64,000 nt of DNA from an uncultured Massilia sp. (GTDB lineage Bacteria > Pseudomonadota > Gammaproteobacteria > Burkholderiales > Burkholderiaceae_D): assembly GCF_913773735.1 (NCBI RefSeq), contig NZ_CAJYEB010000034.1, positions 124,001 through 188,000 of the forward strand, given 5' to 3'. The translations under genes were made by a program, and so were the position numbers. A model generated the notes under the pieces. That model was not told the DNA's origin and did no database searches. It saw only the letters and a list, made by a program, of their open reading frames with translations. Position 1 is the stretch's first letter, and every line of letters starts with the position of its first letter. Shown here piece after piece: positions 52,259-60,500 of this stretch.

Positions 52259-52285
52259 TTAACGACAGAAGCAATTCGTACTTGA
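52259..52285 (-). promoter_or_regulatory. Probable sigma-28 promoter of fliD
   Basis: TCAAGTAC, 11 bases, GTCGTTAA on the minus strand (5 of 8 and 6 of 8 consensus matches), about 34 bases before the fliD start. Confidence 0.5.
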
Positions 52286-52331
52286 GAGCAGGAAATCCCG
52301 TTCAATTCGTGGAACGGTTGAGCTGGATATG

Positions 52332-52354
52332 AAAAAACCGCCGGCGCCCGGCGG
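52332..52354 (-). terminator. Rho-independent terminator after flaG
   Basis: On the minus strand CCGCCGG, GCG loop, CCGGCGG, then six T. It lies 38 bases past the flaG stop and before the fliD promoter. Confidence 0.8.
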
Positions 52355-52391
52355 GCGGCAGCGGTTCATGGAGGGCGGCGGATGTGCCGGC

Positions 52392-52745
52392 TCAGGCGGT
52401 TTCCCGGATCAGGAGACCACGCATCTTGTCGAGCGACTTGGCGATGTGCAGCGCCTCTTCGGAAGGCATCTGGCGCACGACTTCCTTGGTGTTCTGGTCG
52501 ATCACCTTGACGACGATGTCCTTGCTGTCCTCGTCGATCGAGAATTCCAGGCTCTGGGACGATACCTGCATCGATGCGTTGATCTTCTTGACGGCGGACG
52601 ATACCTCCTCGCGCGAGGCGGAAGTCGCCGTGTCGTCGGCGCTTTTGCTTGCCACGGCGGCAACGCTGCCCGCTGGCTCCACGGGCGCGGGCGCGCGCTC
52701 GTCGAGCCTGGTGGTGACGGGCGAACCAACGGGTTGGATATGCAT
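52392..52745 (-). CDS. flaG: FlaG family protein
   Basis: FlaG influences filament length in several polarly flagellated bacteria. 117 residues: a disordered N-terminus, then the FlaG domain (AVKKINASMQVSSQSLEFSI then DIVVKVIDQNTKEVVRQMPS and EEALHIAKSLDKMRGLL). AAAGGGAAC serves as ribosome site. It lies between fliC and fliD on the same strand, beyond the fliC terminator, as is common for this family. Confidence 0.93.
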   Translation of the reverse strand: MHIQPVGSPVTTRLDERAPAPVEPAGSVAAVASKSADDTATSASREEVSSAVKKINASMQVSSQSLEFSIDEDSKDIVVKVIDQNTKEVVRQMPSEEALHIAKSLDKMRGLLIRETA

Positions 52746-52761
52746 GTTGAGTTCCCTTTAG

Positions 52762-52800
52762 CAAAAACAATTCCCCGACTGAATTTCTCCAGCCGAGGAA
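52762..52800 (-). terminator. Rho-independent terminator after fliC
   Basis: On the minus strand TTCCTCGGCTG, an 8-base loop, CAGTCGGGGAA (11-base stem with G-U pairs), followed by TTGTTTTTG. Located 36 bases past the fliC stop. Confidence 0.8.
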
Positions 52801-52836
52801 CCGGTTACTGCGCTAGCGGTGGGCTAGGTCTTGCGA

Positions 52837-54345
52837 TTAGCCACGCAGCAGCGACAGGACGCCGTTCGGCAGCGAGTTGGCTTGCGCCAGCATCGAGGTA
52901 CCGGCCTGCTGCAGGATCTGGCCGCGGGTCATGTTCGCGGTTTCCGAAGCGAAGTCGGTGTCGACGATGCGGCTGCGCGAGGCCGACAGGTTCTCGGTCG
53001 TCGATTGCAGGTTCGAGATCGCCGAGTCGAAGCGCGACTGCAGTGCGCCGTACTGGGAGCGCTGGGCGTTGACCTTGGCCAGGGCCGCGTCGGCGATCTT
53101 GATCGCGTTCTGCGAGCCTTCGAAGCTGGTGATGTCCAGCGACGCGACCGATTTCAGGTCCGACGACTTGGCGCCAGAGTCGGTGGCGACGGCCAGGCCG
53201 GTGCCGCTGTCGGCGATCGAGAAGCTGTCCGGCGAGTCGAAGGTCACGCGGCCGTTGGCCACGCCGGTGGCGTCGGCTGCCGCCAGGCTCAGGTCCGGGG
53301 TCGCGGCGTCCAGCACCTTGCCGTCAGCCTTGTAGTTGCTGACGTCGAAGGTGGTATTGCCGTCGGTCTTGGTGTTCTTCAGGTTGATGTCTTCGCCGCT
53401 GGCGTTGGTCAGCTTCAGGCCGCCGTTGTCCTGGTCGTACTGGGCGGTCACGCCGGTCTTCGCGGTCTGGGCGTTGATGGCGCTGATCGCCGAGGCGTAG
53501 TCGGTGGCGTTCGAGGCGCCGCCGCCGACCGAGAACGAAACCGTCACCGGGTCGCTGTTGTCCGAGGCCAGCGTGAACTGGTAGGACTCGCCGCCGCCCA
53601 GCTTGACGTTCATGTCGGTGCGGGCGCTGGCCGTCACGCCGGTGTCGGCGGTCTTGTTGTTGATCGCGGTGGCGACCGACTTGGCGGTGTCGCCCTTGAC
53701 CGGCGGGGTGGCGGTGTCGTCGCCGACCTTGGTGCTGATGGTGGCGGTGCCGCTGACGCCGTTGATGGTGATGTCGCCGGCAGCGATATTGCTGGTGTCC
53801 TTGATGGCGACACTGTCGGCGGTGATCTGGTTGTTGCCGTAGGTGTTGGTCTGGAAGTTCGCGCCGGTCATCGAGATCAGCTGGTTGGCGTTGGCGCCGA
53901 CCTGGAAGTTCGCGGTGCCCATGGTGCCGTCCAGCAGCTTCTGGCCGTTGAATTCGGTGGTGTTCGAGATGCGGTTCAGTTCCGAGCTGAGCTGGGTGAC
54001 TTCAGTTTGCAGGGCCTTGCGGTCGCTGGCCGAGTTCGACGAGTTCGACGACTGCACCGCCAGTTCGCGGATACGCTGCAGGATGTCGCCCGAGCTCGAC
54101 AGGGCGCCTTCGGCGGTCTGCGCCATCGACACGCCGTCGTTGGCGTTGCGGGTCGCCTGGTTCATGCCCTTGATCTGCGAATTCATGCGATCCGAGATGG
54201 CGAGGCCGGCGGCGTCGTCTTTCGCGCTGTTGATGCGCAGGCCCGAGGACAGGCGCTGGATCGAGGTGTTCAGCGAGTTTTGCGAAGCCGACAGGTTACG
54301 TTGGGAATTCAGGGATGCGACGTTGGTATTGATAACGGACGACAT
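52837..54345 (-). CDS. fliC: Flagellin FliC
   Basis: Filament subunit. 502 residues. Conserved N-terminal D0/D1 ([60 protein letters not shown]) and C-terminal D1/D0 (DADL-type region [20 protein letters not shown], ending [12 protein letters not shown]). The variable centre spans about 180-400. Only one flagellin gene is in the window. GGAGAG precedes the start. Two sigma-28-like promoters lie upstream and a terminator follows. Confidence 0.98.
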   Translation of the reverse strand: MSSVINTNVASLNSQRNLSASQNSLNTSIQRLSSGLRINSAKDDAAGLAISDRMNSQIKGMNQATRNANDGVSMAQTAEGALSSSGDILQRIRELAVQSSNSSNSASDRKALQTEVTQLSSELNRISNTTEFNGQKLLDGTMGTANFQVGANANQLISMTGANFQTNTYGNNQITADSVAIKDTSNIAAGDITINGVSGTATISTKVGDDTATPPVKGDTAKSVATAINNKTADTGVTASARTDMNVKLGGGESYQFTLASDNSDPVTVSFSVGGGASNATDYASAISAINAQTAKTGVTAQYDQDNGGLKLTNASGEDINLKNTKTDGNTTFDVSNYKADGKVLDAATPDLSLAAADATGVANGRVTFDSPDSFSIADSGTGLAVATDSGAKSSDLKSVASLDITSFEGSQNAIKIADAALAKVNAQRSQYGALQSRFDSAISNLQSTTENLSASRSRIVDTDFASETANMTRGQILQQAGTSMLAQANSLPNGVLSLLRG

Positions 54346-54445
54346 GGTGTCTCTCCAGACTTGGTCTTGCGTGGTGCGGCGACGTGCCGCTGTTCACGTT
54401 GGCCTGCCACGCTGTTCCGTGACATTCAAGCCGCTGTTGATTCAG

Positions 54446-54472
54446 GTAACGTACTTCTGCGAAAAAACTTTA
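54446..54472 (-). promoter_or_regulatory. Proximal sigma-28-like promoter of fliC
   Basis: TAAAGTTT (8 of 8), 11 bases, TACGTTAC (4 of 8 against GCCGATAA, but sharing CGTTA with the fliD site). It would give a leader of about 95 bases. Confidence 0.6.
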
Positions 54473-54529
54473 TAGCGAGAACGTGAAATTTTTCGGCAGA
54501 CGACGTTTTTATGCTTGCGGAGCCTGCGC

Positions 54530-54556
54530 TCAGCGGCGCGGAAAGCGTGAACTTTA
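54530..54556 (-). promoter_or_regulatory. Distal sigma-28-like promoter of fliC
   Basis: TAAAGTTC (7 of 8), 11 bases, GCCGCTGA (6 of 8). It would give a leader of about 180 bases. Confidence 0.5.
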
Positions 54557-54626
54557 GGCCCAAAAAAAATTTATTTTCAATGCTGCAGGCGGGGCGCCAG
54601 GCGCCGATCCGATATCGGACCGGCAA

Positions 54627-56198
54627 TCAATCGGCCACCACCACCCGGTTCTTGCCGCTCTGCTTGGCCTGGTACATGGCACGGTCGGCGCGCGCCATCA
54701 GGTGCGCCTGCTCCTCGTTCGGGTGGCGCAGCGCCACCCCGCAGGAGAAGGTGATCAGCATCTTTTCGTTTTCGTGCAGGAAGAAATGGCGGGTCAGCTC
54801 GCGCTGCACGCGCACCATCGCCGCCGAGGCCGACTCCACCGTCGTCTCCGGCAGCAGGATCAGGAATTCCTCGCCGCCGAAGCGGGCGATCACGTCCATC
54901 GAGCGCAGCGTGTCGCGCACCACCTTCACCAGGTGGCGCAGCGCGTTGTCGCCGGCCAGGTGGCCATAGGTATCGTTCAGGCGCTTGAAATTGTCCAGGT
55001 CGAGCAGGGCGACGCACAACGGGGTGCCGCGGCGGTCGGCGCGGGCGCTCTCGCGCTCGAACACGTCGTCCAGGCCGCGCCGGTTCAGGCTGCCGGTCAG
55101 CTGGTCTTCGCGCACCAGCTCGCTCATATGCTGCAGCTGCGCCTCCAGTTCGCGGATGCGCGCCTCGGCTTCCTGCACTTCCTGGTGCGCGGCGACCATG
55201 CGGTCGCGCGAGGCCAGCGTCTCGGCCTGCACGGTGCGCGTCTCGCGCAGCACTTCCTGCAGCAACTCGTCGAGTTCGCCGATGTTCGCGGCCTTCTGGA
55301 TCCGTTCCGAAAAGCCGCCGATCTTCTGCTGGAAGTCGCCGGTGGACGCCGCCACCGAACCGAGCCGGTCGATGAAGGTCATCATCATGTTCTTGACCGT
55401 CGAGCGCACGTCGGCGATGCCGTGGCGCAGCTGGCCCTGCTTGTAGATCACGTCCTTCAGGCTGCGCGTGGCGTCTTCCAGCGCGCGCTGGTCGAGCGGG
55501 CCGGCGATCAGGTCCTGCACGGCGACGACCTGGCCGCGCAGCCAGCTGTCGTCTTCCAGCAGCTCGCCGACGTTTTCCAGCAGCAGTTTGAACAGGCGCA
55601 GCAGCAATTCCTGCTGCTCGGCGAGGTCGCCGCCCTTCAGCTCGATCTGGTAGCACAATTCCTTCAGGCGCCCGGCCACGTCCTGCAGCGCCGCCTCGCC
55701 GTGCGCCTGCTTGACGTCGGCGCCCAGCGCCTCGGCCTCGGCGGCCAGCTTGGGCGTGCCGCCCAGCAGCGAGGCGAGGGCATAGCTCAGCGTGCGGGCC
55801 AGCAGTTCACGCAGCAGCTTCGGTTCGGCGTCCTCGACGCCCAGCGCCAGGACCGGATGCGTATGGCGGCGCAGGTGCTTTTCCGCCAACTGCGTCAGCG
55901 CCCGTCCGTAGCCGTCCCAGTCGCGCTGGCGCGTGGCGCGCTGCATGCGCGTGCCGAACTCGGCCAGTTCGCCCGGGGTCTCGGCCAGGCGGCCGGCGAA
56001 GCCCGCCAGCACCGTCTCGGCGCCGGCCACGTCGACCGCCGGCGCCGGCGCGGCCGGCGGCAGTCCCGCGATCTCGTTATAGATGTCGCGGTAGGCGTCG
56101 GGCGTCGGCGCGATGCGCCGCGTGGCGAGGCGGCGGAACGCTTCGCGGGCGATGTCCGCCGGATTCTGGCTGAGCGGCGGCGTGAGGGTGCTGGACAT
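54627..56198 (-). CDS. Diguanylate cyclase with long helical N-terminus
   Basis: 523-residue cytoplasmic c-di-GMP synthase. N-terminal domain PADIAREAFRRLATRRIAPT is of a kind common in betaproteobacterial cyclases. A long helical, partly coiled-coil middle (about 150-350; MSELVREDQLTGSLNRRGLD marks the entry to the catalytic part) follows, then the GGDEF domain with FGGEEF (GGEEF 441-445) and inhibitory site RSMD. No membrane helix. It is separated from fliC by the fliC promoter region. Active-site residues are intact, so cyclase activity is expected. Confidence 0.92.
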   Translation of the reverse strand: MSSTLTPPLSQNPADIAREAFRRLATRRIAPTPDAYRDIYNEIAGLPPAAPAPAVDVAGAETVLAGFAGRLAETPGELAEFGTRMQRATRQRDWDGYGRALTQLAEKHLRRHTHPVLALGVEDAEPKLLRELLARTLSYALASLLGGTPKLAAEAEALGADVKQAHGEAALQDVAGRLKELCYQIELKGGDLAEQQELLLRLFKLLLENVGELLEDDSWLRGQVVAVQDLIAGPLDQRALEDATRSLKDVIYKQGQLRHGIADVRSTVKNMMMTFIDRLGSVAASTGDFQQKIGGFSERIQKAANIGELDELLQEVLRETRTVQAETLASRDRMVAAHQEVQEAEARIRELEAQLQHMSELVREDQLTGSLNRRGLDDVFERESARADRRGTPLCVALLDLDNFKRLNDTYGHLAGDNALRHLVKVVRDTLRSMDVIARFGGEEFLILLPETTVESASAAMVRVQRELTRHFFLHENEKMLITFSCGVALRHPNEEQAHLMARADRAMYQAKQSGKNRVVVAD

Positions 56199-56358
56199 GG
56201 CGGAACTTGCTGATTGGAATTATTCCTACCATAGTAATCAGTTTCGGGAGGTTTGATCGAGCAAAAAAGCGCGGGATTACCATTCAGTCCAGCGTTTGCA
56301 ACAGTTCGCTTGCCGATCCGGCAAGTCTGGCGCCCGGTCCGCCCGCCGGGGCCAGCTT

Positions 56359-57006
56359 CTAGTCGATCAGTTGGTTGCGGATCGCGTAATGCGTCAATTC
56401 GGCGCTGGTCTTGAGTTTCATCTTCGCCAGCAGGCGCGCGCGGTATTCGCTGACCGTCTTGACCGACAGCGACAGGTCGCGCGCGATCTCGCTGACGGTC
56501 TTGCCGGAGGCGATCATGGTGAGGGTCTGGTATTCGCGGTCGGACAGGGTTTCGTGGACCGGGCCGTCGTGGTCCTCGCCGACCTGGGCGGCCAGCACCT
56601 GGGCCAGCTGGGCGCTGACGTAGCGCTGGCCGGCGGCGACCTGGCGGATCGCGCCGACCAGCTCGCGCGGCGCGCTCTGCTTGGTGAGATAGCCGGCGGC
56701 ACCGGCCTTGAGCGCGCGGATCGCGTACTGGTCCTCGCGGTGCATCGACAGCATCAGCACCGCCAGTTCCGGCTTGTCCTTCTTGATCTGCTTGAGCACC
56801 TCGATGCCGTTGCGGTCCGGGAGCGAGATGTCCAGCAGCAGCAGGTTGCAGCGCGACTTGCGGAACAGCTTGACGGCATCCAGCCCGGTCTCGGCCTCGC
56901 CCACGATGGCGATGTCGCGCTGCTCGGCGAGGATCTGTTTCAGGCCTTCGCGGACGATCGCGTGGTCGTCTGCAATGAAAACGCGGATGCTGGTCTTGTC
57001 GCTCAT
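56359..57006 (-). CDS. NarL/FixJ-type response regulator
   Basis: 215 residues. Receiver domain (VFIADDHAIVREGLKQILAE) with phospho-acceptor aspartate 59 in LLLLDISLPDRNG. A LuxR-type helix-turn-helix follows (LSDREYQTLTMIASGKTVSE, IARDLSLSVKTVSEYRARLL). The start overlaps the kinase stop (ATGA), so they form a two-component pair. A CTTGCCG/CGGCAAG hairpin follows the gene. The target is unknown; none of the neighbouring promoters gives a hint. Confidence 0.93.
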   Translation of the reverse strand: MSDKTSIRVFIADDHAIVREGLKQILAEQRDIAIVGEAETGLDAVKLFRKSRCNLLLLDISLPDRNGIEVLKQIKKDKPELAVLMLSMHREDQYAIRALKAGAAGYLTKQSAPRELVGAIRQVAAGQRYVSAQLAQVLAAQVGEDHDGPVHETLSDREYQTLTMIASGKTVSEIARDLSLSVKTVSEYRARLLAKMKLKTSAELTHYAIRNQLID

Positions 57007-58490
57007 GCTTCGGTTGTTGAAGGTTGCCCTGCGGCCGCCGGGGCGCTCGGCCTGATCCTGACGGTCACCATCGTGCCGCCGCCGGGCGCCGGCGCCAGGT
57101 CGAGCGTGCCGCCCAGCGCCCGGGCGCGCTCGCTCATGCCGCGCAGGCCGAACGATTGCGGCTTGGCGCGGTCCGATGCGGCGATGCCGCGGCCATTATC
57201 GCAGATGGCGAGCACCAGGTGCCGGCCTTCGCGCCGCAGGTCCACCGTCACCCGGGTGGCGTGGGCGTGCTTGGCGATATTGGTCAGCGCTTCCTGGAAG
57301 ATGCGAAACAGCGCCGTGGCCTCGGACGGGGCCAGCGCCACCTCCCTGTCGCTGCTGGTGAAGACGCAGGCGATGCCCATGCGCTTCTCGAATTCGCGCG
57401 CCTGCCAGTCGAGGGCCGCGACGATGCCCAGGTCCAGCATCGGCGGGCGCAGGTCGAGCGAGATGCGGTGCACGGCGTCGATGGTGCGGTCGACCAGGTC
57501 GTCCACGTACTGCGCCTTCTCGGCCAGCACCGGATCGGCGGGCAGGCGCGCGGCCAGCATCGCCAGCGCCATCTTGATCGCCGTCAGGTTGCCGCCCAGG
57601 TCGTCGTGGATCTCGCGCGCGATGCGCGCCCGTTCCTGCTCCTTGACTTGTTCGATGTGGTCGGTCAGCTCGGCCAGGCGCGCGCGCGAGTCGCGGATTT
57701 CTTCCTGTTCCAGCTTGCTGGCCGTGATGTTGGTCATGATGCCGTCCCAGCGCACGCCGCCGTCTTCCAGCGGGAACGGGGTGGCGCGCAGGTTGATCCA
57801 CTTGACGTCCTTCCAGGCGTCGATCCAGATGCGCCCCTCCCAGTTCCAGGCCGACAGGCCCGCCTGCGAGGCGTCCATCGCGTCCAGGTAGTCGCCGCGG
57901 TCTTCCGGCAGCACCAGTTCCAGGAAGCGCTGCGGCGCCGCCTGCAGTTCCGCGCCGGCCAGGCCCAACAGGGCGGCGCAACCCTCGCTCAGGTAGGGGA
58001 AGGCGACCGTGCCGTCGGCCTGGCGCAGGAACTGGTAGACCAGGCCCGGGGTATGGTCGACGACGGCGTCGAAGCCGGCCTGGTACTGTTCCAGCGCCAC
58101 GCTGATCTCGAGCGCCAGCGCCAGGTCGTCGGCCACCGCCAGCAGCAGCGCGCGGCCGTCGCGCACGATGCGCAGGAACACCAGCTTGACCGGATAGGTG
58201 CCGCCGGCGCGCAGGTAGCGCGTGCGCAGCGTCGCCTGGGCGCCCGGCGCGTGGCCCAGTTGCGCCAGCAGCGCGTCCAGCGTCGCCTGTTCCAGTTCGG
58301 GCGCCAGCTCGAACAGCGTCATCTCGGCCAGCCGCGCCGGGTCGATGCCGCCCAGGCGCGCGCCGGCATTGGCGTCGACCAGGCGCAGGGTGGCGGCGTC
58401 GAACAGGTAGATGTCGGCGGCGGCGTCCTGCAGTTCGGGGGCGAGGACGGGTTCCTGGGCGGTGCCGGTGACGGGAACGGAAAGGCTCAT
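57003..58490 (-). CDS. PAS-containing sensor histidine kinase (HisKA_3)
   Basis: 495 residues, no membrane helix, so a cytoplasmic sensor. Two PAS-like regions (about 20-130 and 140-275; FDAVVDHTPGLVYQFLRQAD, NWEGRIWIDAWKDVKWINLR) precede a HisKA_3 dimerisation helix with phospho-acceptor histidine 295 (ARIAREIHDDLGGNLTAIKM). A HATPase domain follows (FRIFQEALTNIAKHAHATRV, ICDNGRGI, FGLRGMSERARALGG). Partner of the following response regulator. Signal unknown. Confidence 0.93.
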   Translation of the reverse strand: MSLSVPVTGTAQEPVLAPELQDAAADIYLFDAATLRLVDANAGARLGGIDPARLAEMTLFELAPELEQATLDALLAQLGHAPGAQATLRTRYLRAGGTYPVKLVFLRIVRDGRALLLAVADDLALALEISVALEQYQAGFDAVVDHTPGLVYQFLRQADGTVAFPYLSEGCAALLGLAGAELQAAPQRFLELVLPEDRGDYLDAMDASQAGLSAWNWEGRIWIDAWKDVKWINLRATPFPLEDGGVRWDGIMTNITASKLEQEEIRDSRARLAELTDHIEQVKEQERARIAREIHDDLGGNLTAIKMALAMLAARLPADPVLAEKAQYVDDLVDRTIDAVHRISLDLRPPMLDLGIVAALDWQAREFEKRMGIACVFTSSDREVALAPSEATALFRIFQEALTNIAKHAHATRVTVDLRREGRHLVLAICDNGRGIAASDRAKPQSFGLRGMSERARALGGTLDLAPAPGGGTMVTVRIRPSAPAAAGQPSTTEA

Positions 58491-58526
58491 GGACGGGATC
58501 TCGGTCGGTGAGGTGGATGGGAAGGG

Positions 58527-59138
58527 TCAGCGCCGGCGCGCGCGCCATTGGACGACGAAGCGGCGCAATACGCGCGCCGCATGGCTGCCGCGGCGGCGGC
58601 CGGACGGCGCGGGACGCCGGCGGCGCAGCATGGCGCGCAGCGCGCGCGCGATCCGGCGCAAGCCGAGCCGCGCCGCGCGCAACGCGCGGCCGGCGCGCGC
58701 GCAGGTGCGGCTGGCGCGCCACTGGGCCAGGCAGCGTTCCCTGGCGCGCATGAACCAGCCGTGGCAGCGCGCGAACCAGCCCAGCGCCAGCAGCGACGGC
58801 AGGGTCAATGCATAGATGCGCGCGACCACCGCCGCGCCGCCCAGCTTGGCGGCGACGAGCGCGGCGATGCCGGACGCCGCATGGCCCTGGGCGATGGCGA
58901 ACAGCGCGAGCAGCTTGACGGGAAACAGCAGGATGCCGGGCAGGGCGAACGCGCACAGCGCGGCCCAGGGCGGCAGGGCGCGCACGCGCCGCTCCAGCGC
59001 GGCGAGCAGCGGCCAGCGCGCCAGCGCCCGGGACAGGCGCAGGCCGGCGTTCCAGCACCATTCCTCGAGCAGCAGCAGCAGCGCCGCCAGGACTACCAGC
59101 GGGGCGAACAGGCGGCTTCGCGTAACGACTCTAGTCAT
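58527..59138 (-). CDS. Hypothetical membrane protein with Arg-rich tail
   Basis: 203 residues, not recognised. N-terminal helix LFAPLVVLAALLLLLEEWCW, two further hydrophobic stretches (ALCAFALPGILLFPVKLLAL, ALTLPSLLALGWFARC), and a C-terminal third extremely rich in arginine (RRIARALRAMLRRRRPAPSG and beyond). The tail would be cytoplasmic and could touch nucleic acid or acidic lipid. It ends 36 bases before the histidine kinase on the same strand. Confidence 0.7.
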   Translation of the reverse strand: MTRVVTRSRLFAPLVVLAALLLLLEEWCWNAGLRLSRALARWPLLAALERRVRALPPWAALCAFALPGILLFPVKLLALFAIAQGHAASGIAALVAAKLGGAAVVARIYALTLPSLLALGWFARCHGWFMRARERCLAQWRASRTCARAGRALRAARLGLRRIARALRAMLRRRRPAPSGRRRGSHAARVLRRFVVQWRARRR

Positions 59139-59199
59139 GCCCCCATGATACGGTAAATATGAAACCGGGTTCGTCGCGTCGCGTCCGCGCCCGTGGCGC

Positions 59200-59205
59200 T
59201 ACAAT
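59200..59205 (+). promoter_or_regulatory. Putative -10 box of a leaderless greB transcript
   Basis: GCTACAATGG places TACAAT 6 bases before the greB ATG. Transcription would start about at the A of the start codon, and no ribosome site is present before it. The -35 region (CGTCGC at 59177) is weak. Confidence 0.4.
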
Positions 59206-59211
59206 GGCTGC

Positions 59212-59778
59212 ATGAACAAGGCATTTGTAAAAGAGTCGGACAACGACGACGACGACGAGGCGCTGGAACTGGCGCGGGCCATCCCCGCCGGCGCCAAGAA
59301 CTACATCACCCCGGCGGGCCACCAGGCGATCAAGGACGAGCTGCTGCAGCTCATCGACGTCGACCGCCCCGAGGTCGTGAAGGTGGTGCACTGGGCCGCG
59401 TCCAACGGCGACCGTTCGGAAAACGGCGACTACATCTACGGCAAGCGCCGGCTGCGCGAGATCGACCGCCGCATCCGCTTCCTCACCAAGCGCCTCGATT
59501 CCGCCTTCGTCGTGGACCCGTCGGTGCACCATGGCAACGACCAGGTGTTCTTCGGCGCGACCGTCACCTACGTCAACAAGGCGGGGGAGGAGCACGTCGT
59601 GACCATCGTCGGCATCGACGAGCTCGATCCGCTGCACGGGCGCATCAGCTGGGTGTCGCCGGTGGCGCGCGCGCTGACCAAGGCGCGCGAGGGCGACGTC
59701 GTCACGCTCGCCACGCCGCAGGGTGTCGACGAGCTGGAGATCGTCGCCGTCGCCTACCCCGAACCGGTCGCGGATTGA
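59212..59778 (+). CDS. greB: Transcript cleavage factor GreB
   Basis: GreB rescues backtracked RNA polymerase by stimulating RNA cleavage. 188 residues: an acidic N-terminal extension (SDNDDDDEALELA), the coiled-coil domain (YITPAGHQAIKDELLQLIDV, SNGDRSENGDYIYGKRRLRE with the acidic D/E tip), and the C-terminal FKBP-like part (FFGATVTYVNKAGEEHVVTI, then GRISWVSPVARALTKAREGD). No ribosome site is visible. The heme oxygenase gene follows after 3 bases. Confidence 0.95.
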   Translation: MNKAFVKESDNDDDDEALELARAIPAGAKNYITPAGHQAIKDELLQLIDVDRPEVVKVVHWAASNGDRSENGDYIYGKRRLREIDRRIRFLTKRLDSAFVVDPSVHHGNDQVFFGATVTYVNKAGEEHVVTIVGIDELDPLHGRISWVSPVARALTKAREGDVVTLATPQGVDELEIVAVAYPEPVAD

Positions 59779-59781
59779 ACC

Positions 59782-60384
59782 ATGGACCAGCCCCACGACA
59801 CCGCCGGCGCGGCGGATCCGCTGGCCGCATTGCGCGCCGCGACCGGCGAACTGCATGAACGGCTCGACGAAGGCCTGCCGATCGGCAAGCCGGATGCTTC
59901 GCTGGACGACTACGCCGCCCACCTGGCCCTGCTGCGCGCCTGGCTGGCACCGCTGCACGCGTGGCAGGCGGGCTATGCCGACGGGCCGCAGGCCGATGCC
60001 CGCTTCGACGCCGGCGCGCGCCTGGCCCTGATCGATGCCGACCTGGCCGAGCCGGGCATGCCGGCATCCGCCGGGCCGGGCGCGCCGCAGCGCTGGCCGG
60101 CCGCCGCCGGCGCCGCCTGGCGCTGGGGCGTGGCCTATGTGGTGGAAGGTTCGCAACTGGGCGGCGCCGTGCTGTACGGCCGCCTGCACGAGCGGCTGGC
60201 GCCGCATCCGCTGCGCTACCTGCGCGGCGACGCGGCCGGTCCGGGGCCGCGCTGGCGCGCCTTCATGCAGGCGCTGCGCGAGCACGTGCGCACGCCGGGC
60301 GAGATCGCGGACGCCCGCGCGGGGGCGTGCGCGGCGTTCGAACGGATCCTGGCGCTGCGCGAAGGGGGCGTGGCGGACGCCTAG
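59782..60384 (+). CDS. Biliverdin-producing heme oxygenase
   Basis: 200-residue soluble heme oxygenase (HemO/BphO type) that opens heme to biliverdin, CO and iron. Proximal histidine 25 lies in ATGELHERLDEGLPIG; the distal helix glycines are in YVVEGSQLGGAVLYGRL. It starts 3 bases after greB without its own strong ribosome site, so it is probably coupled to greB. No bacteriophytochrome gene, the usual partner of BphO-type enzymes, is nearby, so the role (iron use or chromophore supply) is open. Confidence 0.88.
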   Translation: MDQPHDTAGAADPLAALRAATGELHERLDEGLPIGKPDASLDDYAAHLALLRAWLAPLHAWQAGYADGPQADARFDAGARLALIDADLAEPGMPASAGPGAPQRWPAAAGAAWRWGVAYVVEGSQLGGAVLYGRLHERLAPHPLRYLRGDAAGPGPRWRAFMQALREHVRTPGEIADARAGACAAFERILALREGGVADA

Positions 60385-60423
60385 GCTGCCTGGGCGGGCC
60401 GTTGCTGGAAACCGGGGTGAAAA

Positions 60424-60465
60424 CCGGGGTCGGAGCCCTGAAAGGCAACACCGGGCCCTGACCCC
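60424..60465. repeat. GGGGTCAGAGCCC palindromic repeat
   Basis: CCGGGGTCGGAGCCCT and CGGGCCCTGACCCC around AAAGGCAACA, in the 116-base junction of the convergent heme oxygenase and spoT genes. Confidence 0.8.
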
Positions 60466-60500
60466 TGCGCCGACCTCCGCGCCGCCCCCGGCGCCGATCG

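Larger units (their letters stand above)
54346..54626. other. fliC leader and promoter region
   Basis: 281 bases between the diguanylate cyclase gene and fliC. The stretch 54430-54580 is AT-rich (A8 run at 54562). It contains the two sigma-28-like promoters listed separately and the fliC leader. No gene is seen in it. Confidence 0.6.

Noticed and set aside
54426..54626. 66-residue minus-strand frame upstream of fliC
   Set aside because: It covers the AT-rich promoter region with two sigma-28 sites and shows no protein-like features.
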